DNA of 42,584 nt, taken from positions 1 through 42,584 of the forward strand of contig JAKASX010000020.1 in assembly GCA_021818865.1 (NCBI GenBank), in the 5' to 3' direction. Both the position numbers and the translations under genes were made by a program. Origin of the DNA: Acidobacteriota bacterium (GTDB lineage Bacteria; Acidobacteriota; Terriglobia; Acidiferrales; UBA7541). Shown here in pieces: positions 7,549 to 15,455 of the stretch (the stretch's first letter is position 1; every line of letters starts with the position of its first letter). Below the pieces are notes generated by a model. The model ran no database searches, had not been told where the DNA came from, and saw nothing but the letters and a program-made list of their open reading frames with translations.

Positions 7549-9417
7549 ATGGCAGCGCAAGGCGCCAGGCGAGGAAAGCCGCTGAGCTTGCGCGCCCGGC
7601 TCGCGTTGCTCACGCTCGCGGGGACGCTTGCGCCGATCGTCGTTCTCGGCTGGCTGAGCACGTCCAGTGTAACTGCCCTGCAAACGCGCGTGCTCGACGA
7701 GCGCCAGCATCTGGCCGAAAGCGTCGCCGCGCACATCGATTCCGTTGTCAATTCCCAGCTCGAGCTGCTCGAAGCGATTTCCCCCGTTGCCGGCCTTTCG
7801 GCCGCCGCAAAGCTCCAGGTGTCGCAGTCCGATTTGCGCGAAGCCTACGTCCGATCGCGCTTTCTCTCCGGCGTTTTCCTGCTCGATCCGCAGGGCAACG
7901 TCCTGCAAACCGAGCCGCCGAGCAACGCAGCGCCGCTGGCCGACCTCGCGAACTGGGGCGCGGTTCGCTCGGCCATCCAAACCGGCGCGCTCGAAATCTC
8001 GCCTCTCTGGAGCGCGCCGCAAGGCCTGCGCCGGCTTTTTCTCCTCGTGGCGTTACGCTCGCCCCAGGGCGCCGTCGTCGGCGCGGTTGCGGGTGAAATC
8101 GATCCTTCCGGCAGCCGCTTTCGCCATCTGCTGGATTTCGTTCCGCTCGATCCGGGCGAAACGGTGGACTTGGTGGATCAGAACGGCTTCGTGATTGCCA
8201 CCACCGCGCCCAATCGCCTCTATTCCCAGGCGGACCATCGCCATTTTCTCGAGGGTCTCATCGCGCGCCAGCAACCTGCCGTCGGCACTTGCCACAGTTG
8301 CCATCAGAACGGTTCGGCCATGGCTCGCGTCCGCGATGTCATGGCCTTTGCCCCGCTCCCTTCGCGTCCGTCCTGGGGCGTTGACATTCGCCAGCCGGAA
8401 AATATGGCCTTTGGCGCCGCCCTCGCCTTGCGGTGGAAAATTCTCGCTTGGGCGCTTGGCCTGGGTTTGCTCTCGCTGGTATTCGCCTGGGGCATGGCCT
8501 CGAGCGTCACCGCGCCGCTTTCCTTGCTCGTGAAAAACGCCGACCGCATCGCCGCCGGTGAACTCGAAACCCCGATCCCCGAACTCGGCTCGGATGAAGT
8601 CGGCCGGCTCGGCTCGGCCCTCGAACGAATGCGCGCCGCCCTCGGCCAATCGCTCGACGACGTCGCCCGCGCGCGCGACCTTCTGGAAGACCGCGTGAGG
8701 GAACGCACCGCTGAAATTGAGCGTCTCTACGCAGAGCTTCAGCAGCGCGATCGTCTCCGCGCCCGCCTCATCGAGAAACTCATCGGCGCGCAGGAAGAGG
8801 AACGCCGCCGTATCGCCCGAGAATTACACGATGAGACCAGCCAACTCGTCGGCGCCCTGGCCCTGGCGCTCGATACCGCGCTCGCCACGTTGCCCGAAGG
8901 AACTTCGCGCGGAAGATTGGAAGAAGCCAAGGCAATCGCCTTGCGCACACTCGACGGCATTCACCGGCTCAGCTTCGATCTTCGCCCCTCCGTTCTCGAC
9001 GATCTGGGCCTCTTTCGCGCGATCGGATGGTATGCTGACCGCGATTTGCGCCGCCGCGGCATCGCCGTCCGCTGCGAATTCGAGGAGGAGGATATCCGTC
9101 TGCCGTCCAGCGTCGAAAGCGCGATGTTCCGCGCCGTGCAGGAAGCGATCGCCAACATCGTGCGCCACGCCCGCGCTGAAACCGTGCTCATTCAGGGAGC
9201 TTGCCGCGAAGGAAAAGTGACGGTCGAAATCGAAGACGACGGCCAGGGATTCGATCCCGCGACCATTTCTCCCTACGCCAGCAACGGCCGCGGCTTGGGT
9301 CTGGCGGGAATTCGCGAACGCATGGAACTCCTCGGCGGAAGCGCCCTCATCGATTCCGCTCCCGGCCGCGGCACCCGCATCGTTCTCACCGCTCCGATCG
9401 AGGCCCATCATGGCTAA
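7549..9417 (+). CDS. Sensor histidine kinase with extracytoplasmic haem-c motif (NarX-type HisKA_3)
   Basis: The 622-residue kinase has a first membrane helix at about residues 17-40. A Cache-like extracytoplasmic domain of about 250 residues follows, then a second helix at about 294-318, HAMP at about 315-368, a coiled coil, a HisKA_3 dimerisation domain and an HATPase domain. The phosphoacceptor is H427 in RELHDE. ATPase boxes are EAIANIVRHAR, EDDGQGFD and GRGLGLAGIRERM. Near the end of the sensor domain, C248-H-S-C-H252 is a perfect CXXCH motif, so the exported loop could carry covalent haem c. ATG 7549 follows GGGAGG. The gene lies 51 bases after the cytochrome b gene and overlaps its response regulator by eight bases. 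A redox or gas-sensing role is inferred from the motif and the neighbours. Confidence 0.92.
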   Translation: MAAQGARRGKPLSLRARLALLTLAGTLAPIVVLGWLSTSSVTALQTRVLDERQHLAESVAAHIDSVVNSQLELLEAISPVAGLSAAAKLQVSQSDLREAYVRSRFLSGVFLLDPQGNVLQTEPPSNAAPLADLANWGAVRSAIQTGALEISPLWSAPQGLRRLFLLVALRSPQGAVVGAVAGEIDPSGSRFRHLLDFVPLDPGETVDLVDQNGFVIATTAPNRLYSQADHRHFLEGLIARQQPAVGTCHSCHQNGSAMARVRDVMAFAPLPSRPSWGVDIRQPENMAFGAALALRWKILAWALGLGLLSLVFAWGMASSVTAPLSLLVKNADRIAAGELETPIPELGSDEVGRLGSALERMRAALGQSLDDVARARDLLEDRVRERTAEIERLYAELQQRDRLRARLIEKLIGAQEEERRRIARELHDETSQLVGALALALDTALATLPEGTSRGRLEEAKAIALRTLDGIHRLSFDLRPSVLDDLGLFRAIGWYADRDLRRRGIAVRCEFEEEDIRLPSSVESAMFRAVQEAIANIVRHARAETVLIQGACREGKVTVEIEDDGQGFDPATISPYASNGRGLGLAGIRERMELLGGSALIDSAPGRGTRIVLTAPIEAHHG

Positions 9418-10066
9418 GATTCGCGTCCTCATCGCCGACGATCACGCCCTCGTCCGCGACGGCATCAAGGCGCTGCTCGGATTGACCACGGATATCGAAG
9501 TCGTCGGCGAGGCGCGCGACGGCCGCGAAGCGGTCGAGCAGGCCCGCAAACTCAAACCCGACATCGTCCTGATGGACATCGCCATGCCGGGACTCGGCGG
9601 CATCGAAGCCACGCTCGAACTGAAACGCGAAGCGCCTGAAAGTCGCGTCCTCGTGCTCACCCAATACGACGACATCGAATACGTCCGCCGCTTCCTCAAA
9701 ATCGGCATCGCCGGCTATATCCTGAAGCGCATGCTCGGCTCCGAATTGGCCGCGGCCATTCGTTCGGCCGCACGCGGCGGTCTCGTGCTCGATCCGGAAA
9801 TTGCGGCTGAGGCCGTCGAAAGCGCCGCAGAGGAATCAGGCAAGGAAACCGAGGATCTCTACGATCTGCTCACGGACAGGGAAAAGCAGGTCCTGCGCCT
9901 GGTGGCAATGGGGCAGAGCAACAAGGAAGTGGCTGACGCACTCGGCATCAGCGTGAAAACCGCGATGTCGCACCGCGAGCATCTGATGGAAAAGCTCCGC
10001 CTCCGCAATCGAACCGACCTCATCAAATTCGCGATTAAAAAAGGCGTGATCCGCGTGGATCCCTGA
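9410..10066 (+). CDS. NarL/FixJ-type response regulator
   Basis: This 218-residue DNA-binding regulator pairs with the kinase, whose last codons it overlaps. The receiver domain (residues 1-120) has the acidic pair in IADDHALVRDG, the phosphorylation site D56 in VLMDIAMPG, the conserved Thr in VLTQYDD and the Lys in YILKRM. A LuxR-type helix-turn-helix occupies about residues 150-218 (LTDREKQVLRLVAMGQSNKEVADALGIS in the two key helices, quoted in part). Likely targets are the cytochrome operon, the hydrogenase operon downstream, or both. No repeated operator could be assigned by eye. A strong hairpin at 10110-10148 follows the gene, so read-through to the hydrogenase is unlikely to be the main route. 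Confidence 0.94.
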   Translation: MAKIRVLIADDHALVRDGIKALLGLTTDIEVVGEARDGREAVEQARKLKPDIVLMDIAMPGLGGIEATLELKREAPESRVLVLTQYDDIEYVRRFLKIGIAGYILKRMLGSELAAAIRSAARGGLVLDPEIAAEAVESAAEESGKETEDLYDLLTDREKQVLRLVAMGQSNKEVADALGISVKTAMSHREHLMEKLRLRNRTDLIKFAIKKGVIRVDP

Positions 10067-10109
10067 CTCCCGGCAAAGCCAACTGCCCGGCCGGCTGCTC
10101 CGGCGTGAC

Positions 10110-10148
10110 GCGCGCGAGGAGTTTCGCGCTTCGATTCCCCTCGCGCGC
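10110..10148. terminator. Hairpin between convergent genes
   Basis: A perfect 10-bp inverted repeat, GCGCGCGAGG (10110-10119) and CCTCGCGCGC (10139-10148), encloses a 19-base loop. It lies between the ends of the response regulator (+) and the small membrane protein gene (-). There is no U-run on either side, so it may be a Rho-dependent or structure-only terminator or an mRNA 3' stabiliser. Confidence 0.5.
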
Positions 10149-10160
10149 CCGTCTCGGCCC

Positions 10161-10472
10161 TTACTGCCGGTCGCGTCCGGCAGGAGCATGCACCGGTTCG
10201 GCTTTGGTTTCGCCAGCACCGCGCAGCGCCGGCGCCACTCGGCTGCCGAGGGCGCGCAGCAGCATCGCGAAGCCGATGAAGGGAAGGAAGACCACGTAGG
10301 CGACGCTCAGGACCAGCGCGGTAGGGAGAACCAGGATGCCCGGAAGCCGGACGTACTGACATTCGCTTCCGCCTGGCAGCGTGCCCGTCTTTCCGTCCAC
10401 CGCTACGATCTCCCACTCGCCTTTCTTCCAGTAGAATCCGCCTTTCGTTTCCGTTCCGCCGATGTATTTCAT
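10161..10472 (-). CDS. Hypothetical single-helix membrane protein
   Basis: I do not recognise this 103-residue protein. It begins MKYIGGTETKGGFYWKK, has a short polar region with one Cys (GGSECQYVRLPG), then one long hydrophobic stretch of about 27 residues (ILVLPTALVLSVAYVVFLPF onward), and a disordered Ala/Gly/Arg C-terminus. AAGGGGAA lies about seven bases before the ATG, which supports translation. It runs opposite to the respiratory genes on both sides and converges on the response regulator. The balanced composition of residues 1-75 argues that it is a real gene rather than a shadow frame. A role in the hydrogenase or cytochrome system is possible only by position. Confidence 0.65.
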   Translation of the reverse strand: MKYIGGTETKGGFYWKKGEWEIVAVDGKTGTLPGGSECQYVRLPGILVLPTALVLSVAYVVFLPFIGFAMLLRALGSRVAPALRGAGETKAEPVHAPAGRDRQ

Positions 10473-11134
10473 TGCCGTTCCCCTTTCTCTTTCTTTCCCT
10501 CTTTACGACCTCACTTTAGAACCATCCCGTTTTTTTCGAAATCGGGCGATGCCCGATTCGCGCCGGCAAGAGTACCGATAGACTCGGGAAAAATTCCCGG
10601 CCTCGCAGTGAAAAACGTGGCAGCGCGAATGGCTTTTTCTCCGAATCAGCCACCGGATTGTGTTGCGTTTCGAGCGCCCGCCGGGCTGCAGCTTCCACGC
10701 GTGCGGGAAATGCGACCATAACGCTCGCGATTGCCGCCATTTGGACGCGATGCCGCTCCGCTTGCGCGGAATAACCCAAGTCGCTGCGCCAAGTCGCGCA
10801 AGACCGCCCCGCCCGCCCTCGCTGCCGTTCCTGCGCCGCCGCTCGCCCCGGGCCCAAGTAAAGCAAAGTCTTGCAACTTGTTAGAAATTTTGGAATAGCC
10901 CTGCCGTGGAACACCACGTGCCTAGGTTTTACAAACAAACCATTGCGGGCAACCGGGCGGCAAGTTCGGTTCTCTCCCGTTTGCTCCCGGCGAGGCGTCT
11001 ATTGGCGTTTGACGGGAACCATCGCGCTTTTCCGATGCATCGCTCGCCAGACGACCGCCCGCGCGAGTTCCCTCTGTTCGGCCTCTCCCCGTTGCCACGG
11101 AACTTTCCATCAGCTCTTTTCGGGAGGTGAAACG
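10473..11134. promoter_or_regulatory. Intergenic region between the divergent small gene and the hydrogenase operon
   Basis: This 660-base stretch separates two divergent genes and must hold the hydrogenase promoter unless transcription comes from upstream. I see no convincing gene in it. Three inverted repeats stand out: AATCGGGC-GAT-GCCCGATT at 10540-10558, CGGGAA-AAA-TTCCCG at 10585-10599, and CGTGG-AACA-CCACG at 10905-10918. An AT-rich patch at 10868-10898 contains TTGCAA followed 17 bases later by a poor -10 (AATAGC). The first repeat lies about 70 bases upstream of the small gene start and could be an operator. No sigma-54 (GG-N10-GC) element with good flanks was found. Confidence 0.4.
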
Positions 11135-12265
11135 ATGCCCCCACTCGATCAAGACCTGCCCAGCGCACTCGAGGCCCGCGGCGTTTCGCGCCGCGATTTC
11201 CTCGAATTCTGCAGCCTGATGCTGGCGACGCTGGCCTTGCCCACACGCTACCTCGGCAAGGTGGTTTCCGCACTTTCCCAGCCGCAACGTCCGGTGCTCG
11301 TCTGGATGGAATTTCAGGATTGCGCCGGAAACACCGAATCCATGCTCCGCTCCAGCCATCCTTCCGTCGCCGAGGTGGTGCTCGATCTGCTTTCCTGGGA
11401 ATATCACGAAACGATCATGGCCGGTGCGGGCAAGGCCGCTGAAACCACGCTCCAAAACGTGGTCAAAAACCACAAAGGCAAATACATCGCCGTCGTGGAA
11501 GGCGCGATTCCCACTGCGGACGATGGCGTCTATTGCACCATCGCCGGCAGAACCGCGCTCGATATCGCCCGCGAGGTCTGCTCGAATTCTGCCGCGAATA
11601 TCGCCGTCGGCGCCTGTGCGTGGGATGGCGGTCTGGTCCGCGCCAATCCCAATCCCACCGGCGCGCTCGGTCTCGAGGAAGCCGTGCCCGGCGTCCCGGT
11701 CGTCAACCTGGGCGGTTGTCCGCACAATGTCGCCAACACCGCCGCCGTACTCGTCCACTATCTGACGTTTCACGAGATGCCGGCTCTCGATCCCTACAAT
11801 CGTCCGCTCTTTGCCTACGGCCAGATCATCCACGATCAATGCCAGCGGCGCGCGCATTACGACGCCGGCCGCTTCGTCGAGGAGTGGGGCGACGAAGGCA
11901 GCCGCAAAGGCTGGTGTCTTTACAAAATGGGCTGCAAGGGACCCGAAGCCACTTACAACTGTCCTGTGGTTCGCTGGAACGACGGCACCAGCTGGCCGGT
12001 GCAATCGGGCCACGGTTGCATCGCCTGCGCCGCGCACCGCTTCTGGGATTGGTCCTCGCCCTTCTACAAAAAACTGCCGAACGTTCCCGGATTCGGCGTC
12101 GACGTCACCGCCGAGGAAGTCGGCTGGGGCGTCGTCGGCGTCGTTGCCGGTGTGACCGCGGCCCACGCGGTTGGCACCGTGATTCGCGCCCACAAGGAAG
12201 CGTCCGAAGGTTCCAAGGAAAGCGGCTCGAAGCCCGAATCCAAATCCGCTTCGCCGGAAGCGTAG
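11135..12265 (+). CDS. hyaA: Group 1 [NiFe] hydrogenase small subunit, Tat-exported
   Basis: This 376-residue subunit would carry electrons from the Ni-Fe site through three Fe-S clusters. A Tat signal (SRRDFLEFCSLMLATLAL, residues about 20-37) predicts folded export with the large subunit. A C-terminal hydrophobic helix (GVVGVVAGVTAAHAVG, about residues 330-350) anchors it. Distal and medial cluster motifs are intact: IIHDQCQRRAHYDAG, GWCLYKMGCKGP, YNCPVVRWN and HGCIACAAHRFWD. For the proximal cluster, C63, the Cys in GVYCTIAG and the Cys in LGGCPHN are present, but the usual second Cys is N66 (DCAGNTES instead of C-x-x-C). The start is ATG after GGGAGG. The large subunit starts 9 bases downstream. 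Subgroup assignment by eye is not safe. Confidence 0.95.
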   Translation: MPPLDQDLPSALEARGVSRRDFLEFCSLMLATLALPTRYLGKVVSALSQPQRPVLVWMEFQDCAGNTESMLRSSHPSVAEVVLDLLSWEYHETIMAGAGKAAETTLQNVVKNHKGKYIAVVEGAIPTADDGVYCTIAGRTALDIAREVCSNSAANIAVGACAWDGGLVRANPNPTGALGLEEAVPGVPVVNLGGCPHNVANTAAVLVHYLTFHEMPALDPYNRPLFAYGQIIHDQCQRRAHYDAGRFVEEWGDEGSRKGWCLYKMGCKGPEATYNCPVVRWNDGTSWPVQSGHGCIACAAHRFWDWSSPFYKKLPNVPGFGVDVTAEEVGWGVVGVVAGVTAAHAVGTVIRAHKEASEGSKESGSKPESKSASPEA

Positions 12266-12274
12266 GAGGCTGAG

Positions 12275-13984
12275 ATGGCCCGCATGGTGGTGGATCCGAT
12301 CACTCGAATCGAAGGGCATCTTCGCGTGGAAGCCCAGGTGGATGGCGGCAAGATCAGCGACGCCTGGAGTTCCGGCACGATGTTTCGCGGCATCGAGTTA
12401 ATCGTCCGCGGCCGCGATCCTCGCGAAGCCTGGCTCTGGACCCAGCGCATCTGCGCCGTCTGCACCATGGTTCACGCTCTCGCTTCGGTCCGCGCCGTCG
12501 AAAACGCGCTCGATATCGAAGTGCCCGATAACGCCCGCCTGGTTCGCAACATCATCTCCGCCACGCAGTACGTTCACGACCACATCATCCATTTCTATCA
12601 TCTCCACGCGCTCGACTGGGTGGATATCACTGGCGCGCTCAAAGCCGATCCCGCGAAAACCTCGCAGCTCGCCCAGTCCATTTCCGAATGGCCCGTATCG
12701 AGCACCGCCTATTTCCAGGGCGTGCAGAATCGCGTCAAGACGCTCGTCGAGAGCCGCCAGCTCAGCCTTTTCACCAGCGGCTATTGGGGCCATCCCGCCT
12801 ATCATTTGCCGCCTGAAGTGGATTTGCTCGCCGTCGCCCACTATCTCCAGGCGCTCGAATTCCAGCGCGAATTCATCCGCATCCACGCGGTCCTGGGCGG
12901 CAAAAATCCGCATTTGCAGAGCTATCTCGTCGGCGGCATGTCCACTTCGCTCGATCCCAACGAGCCCGACGCCCCGATCAATCCCGAACGGATCGATTTC
13001 CTCGTCGAGGTCGCGTCCAAGGCGAAAACGTTCGTGGATCAGGTGCTCATTCCCGACGTTCTTGCCGTCGCCGGCTTCTATCCCGAATGGTTCCATCTGG
13101 GCGCCGGCCCCGGCAATTACCTCAGCTACGGCGCGTTTCCGCAGGGCCGCATCCAGGACATTGGCCGTTATTTCCTCCCGCGCGGCGTCTTGCTCAATAA
13201 CGATCTCTCCAAGGTCTATCCCGTCGATCCCTCCAAAGTCGCCGAATACGTAGCGCATTCCTGGTACACATACGATCAGGGGAATAACGTCGCGTTGCCG
13301 CCCGCCGAGGGAGAAACCCATCCGAAATACACCGGCCCCAAACCACCTTACGAATTTCTCAACGTCGAGGAAAAATATTCCTGGCTCAAGGCGCCTCGTT
13401 ACGACGATCGCGTGATGGAAGTCGGCCCGCTCTCCCGCATGCTGGTCTCCTACGCCTCCGGCCAACCCGAAGTGAAAGCGCTGGTCGATGGCGCGCTCGC
13501 CAAGCTCAAGGCCCCGCCGGCCGCGCTCTTTTCCACGCTCGGCCGCGTCGCCGCTCGCGCCCTCGAAACCCAGTTGCTCGCGAATCATCTGGTCGGCTGG
13601 ATCGAGCAGCTCCGCCGCAATATGGATTCCGGCGATCTCCGCATCCACAATGGCGAAAAATGGGATCCGGAAACCTGGCCGCGCTCGGCCCGCGGCTACG
13701 GCCTGTTCGAAGCTCCGCGCGGTTCCCTCGGTCACTGGGTCGAAATCGAAGATACGCTGATCAAAAATTATCAGATCGTCGTTCCCACCACGTGGAACGC
13801 CGGCCCGCGCGACGCCAAGGGCCGCCGTGGCGCCTACGAAGTCGCCCTGCTCCAAACCCCGATCGCCGATCCGGAACGTCCCCTCGAAGTGCTGCGGACG
13901 ATCCATTCCTTTGATCCGTGCCTGGCCTGCGCGGTGCACGTGCTCGACGCCGGCGGCAGAACCCGCGCCCGCCGCGAAATCTGA
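12275..13984 (+). CDS. hyaB: Group 1 [NiFe] hydrogenase large (catalytic) subunit
   Basis: The 569-residue subunit holds the Ni-Fe active site that splits H2. The N-terminal ligand motif is RICAVCTMVHALAS (C60 and C63) and the C-terminal one is DPCLACAVH (C549 and C552), so all four cysteine ligands are present. The L1 motif has Ala at residue 61, where most group 1 enzymes have Gly. After H555 there is a 14-residue tail (VLDAGGRTRARREI) that the maturation protease should remove once nickel is inserted. It has no signal peptide of its own and would be exported with the small subunit by the Tat system. GGAGG lies a few bases before the ATG. The length is normal for periplasm-facing uptake hydrogenases. 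Confidence 0.96.
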   Translation: MARMVVDPITRIEGHLRVEAQVDGGKISDAWSSGTMFRGIELIVRGRDPREAWLWTQRICAVCTMVHALASVRAVENALDIEVPDNARLVRNIISATQYVHDHIIHFYHLHALDWVDITGALKADPAKTSQLAQSISEWPVSSTAYFQGVQNRVKTLVESRQLSLFTSGYWGHPAYHLPPEVDLLAVAHYLQALEFQREFIRIHAVLGGKNPHLQSYLVGGMSTSLDPNEPDAPINPERIDFLVEVASKAKTFVDQVLIPDVLAVAGFYPEWFHLGAGPGNYLSYGAFPQGRIQDIGRYFLPRGVLLNNDLSKVYPVDPSKVAEYVAHSWYTYDQGNNVALPPAEGETHPKYTGPKPPYEFLNVEEKYSWLKAPRYDDRVMEVGPLSRMLVSYASGQPEVKALVDGALAKLKAPPAALFSTLGRVAARALETQLLANHLVGWIEQLRRNMDSGDLRIHNGEKWDPETWPRSARGYGLFEAPRGSLGHWVEIEDTLIKNYQIVVPTTWNAGPRDAKGRRGAYEVALLQTPIADPERPLEVLRTIHSFDPCLACAVHVLDAGGRTRARREI

Positions 13985-14000
13985 AAGGAGGGGAATCGCC

Positions 14001-14852
14001 ATGAATGCGGCAACTCCTGCGGCGACCGCGGCCGGCCAGCATCACGACGAGCGACTCATTCGCGTCTATGTGTGGGAGTGGCCGGTGCGCATCGCCCACT
14101 GGGTGATTTTCTTCTCCATCCTCGTCCTCGGATTCACCGGCTACTACATCTACGACCCGTTCATCATTTCCCGCGGCCATCCCGGTTTCCTCATGGGCAC
14201 CATGCGTTTCATTCACGAGGTCACCGGCTTCGTGTTCATCGCCGCGTTTCTCCTGCGGGCCTATTGGTTTTTCAAGGGAAACCGCTGGGCGCGCTGGCGC
14301 CAGTTCCTGCTGATCGATTCCCGCCAATGGCGCGGCGCCCGCAACATGCTCCGCTACTACCTCTTCCTGCGTCGCGAGCCTGAGAGCCGCGTCGGCCACA
14401 ATCCCCTCGCGGGAGCCACCTATTCCACCATTTACACCCTGGCCGTCATCGAGATTCTCACCGGCCTGGCGTTGCTTCAGCACGTCGCTGGCGGCAAGGT
14501 GCTCGGCTTTTTCATCGGCTGGCTGCCTCTGCTCATCACCATCCAGCGCCTCCGCGAAATTCACTTCCTCATCCTTTTCATCTTCGGCGCTTTCTTCATC
14601 CACCACGTCTACAGCGCCGTGCTGATGTCCATCGAGGAGCACAGCGGGCTGATGGGCTCGATCTTTTCCGGCTACAAATTTTTCCCGGTGGACTTCGTCG
14701 CGGCCGATCCCGCCCGTATTCCCGGAGAAGATGTGCTTCCCGTCGCCCCTCCCGGCCGCGGCCAGCGGGCTCGGCGCAAACACGCCGCCGGCAAAGGCGC
14801 AGCGCCGGCTCCCGGCTCGCCTTCGACGCCGGGGAAGCCCTCGCCCCATTAG
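14001..14852 (+). CDS. hyaC: Ni/Fe-hydrogenase cytochrome b subunit
   Basis: This 283-residue membrane protein has four hydrophobic segments. Likely haem-ligand histidines are in VRIAHWVIFF (first helix), MRFIHEVTG (second), and LREIHFLI and FFIHHVYSAV (last helix). It begins with the RVYVWEWPVRIAHW pattern shared by HyaC/HydC proteins. The C-terminal 55 residues are disordered, rich in Gly, Pro and Lys, and are longer than usual. The protein would anchor the hydrogenase heterodimer and pass its electrons to quinone. AAGGAGGGG precedes the ATG, 16 bases after the large subunit stop. It shares fold and topology with the cytochrome b at 6751 but is clearly different in sequence. Confidence 0.93.
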   Translation: MNAATPAATAAGQHHDERLIRVYVWEWPVRIAHWVIFFSILVLGFTGYYIYDPFIISRGHPGFLMGTMRFIHEVTGFVFIAAFLLRAYWFFKGNRWARWRQFLLIDSRQWRGARNMLRYYLFLRREPESRVGHNPLAGATYSTIYTLAVIEILTGLALLQHVAGGKVLGFFIGWLPLLITIQRLREIHFLILFIFGAFFIHHVYSAVLMSIEEHSGLMGSIFSGYKFFPVDFVAADPARIPGEDVLPVAPPGRGQRARRKHAAGKGAAPAPGSPSTPGKPSPH

Positions 14853-14861
14853 GGAGAAACG

Positions 14862-15395
14862 GTGGACTACGCTTCGGCTCCGCGAATGGTTGTGGTCGGC
14901 ATCGGAAACGTGATTCGGTCCGACGACGGTCTCGGCGTCCGCGCAATGCAGCGGCTCGAACGAGATTCGCGCGTCCCGGCCGGCGTCTCGTTCCTCGACG
15001 GCGGCACTCTCGGAATCGAGTTGGTGAGCTACGTTTCGGATTCCTCTCATCTTCTCCTGCTCGACGCAATCGATCGTCGCGAGCGCCCCGGAACGCTGTT
15101 CCGCATGGCCAACGACGAGCTTCGCGGACTGCCCTGCGCCGCCAGCGTGCATCAGGTCGGCCTCGCCGATCTGCTTGCAACGCTGCCTCTGGTTTCGAGC
15201 GCGCCCAGGGAAATCGTACTGCTCGGAGTGCAGCCGCTTTCCACCGATTGGGGCACGCAGCTTTCCGCTCCGGTCGAAGCGGCGCTCGACCCGCTCGTCG
15301 AAGCGGCCGTCGAGCAGCTCGTTTCCTGGTCGGAACGTGCGATGACAGGCGCTGTGGCGAGCGCCGTCTCGGCGAACGGGGACTCGGGTTCTTGA
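14862..15395 (+). CDS. hyaD: Hydrogenase maturation endopeptidase (HyaD/HybD family)
   Basis: The 177-residue protease cuts the C-terminal tail from the large subunit after nickel insertion. It opens with VVVGIGNVIRSDDGLGVRA, the family's first metal-binding region with its acidic residue (DDG). It then has LLLDAID (second acidic ligand) and SVHQVGLADLL (histidine ligand), the three nickel-sensing positions known in HybD. The start is GTG at 14862 after AGGGAG. The last 30 residues are Ala/Ser-rich and probably disordered. Its place directly after the cytochrome b gene is the normal hydrogenase order, and the 14-residue tail on the large subunit is its expected substrate. Confidence 0.92.
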   Translation: MDYASAPRMVVVGIGNVIRSDDGLGVRAMQRLERDSRVPAGVSFLDGGTLGIELVSYVSDSSHLLLLDAIDRRERPGTLFRMANDELRGLPCAASVHQVGLADLLATLPLVSSAPREIVLLGVQPLSTDWGTQLSAPVEAALDPLVEAAVEQLVSWSERAMTGAVASAVSANGDSGS

Positions 15396-15455
15396 ATGGG
15401 CAACTGGCGGGCGGTTACAGACTTTCGGCCTTTTTCAGCATCGGAAGGGGGAACG

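Noticed and set aside
10900-10925. CGTGG-AACA-CCACG hairpin as a terminator
   Set aside because: The stem is only five pairs and there is no U-run. It is listed only within the intergenic region.
10516-10938. Minus-strand frame of 140 codons in the hydrogenase intergenic region
   Set aside because: It is basic and irregular, has no domain or ribosome site, and runs through three inverted repeats.
12398-14002. Minus-strand frame of 534 codons over the hydrogenase large subunit
   Set aside because: It is a shadow of a strongly conserved gene, with no ribosome site or recognisable motif.
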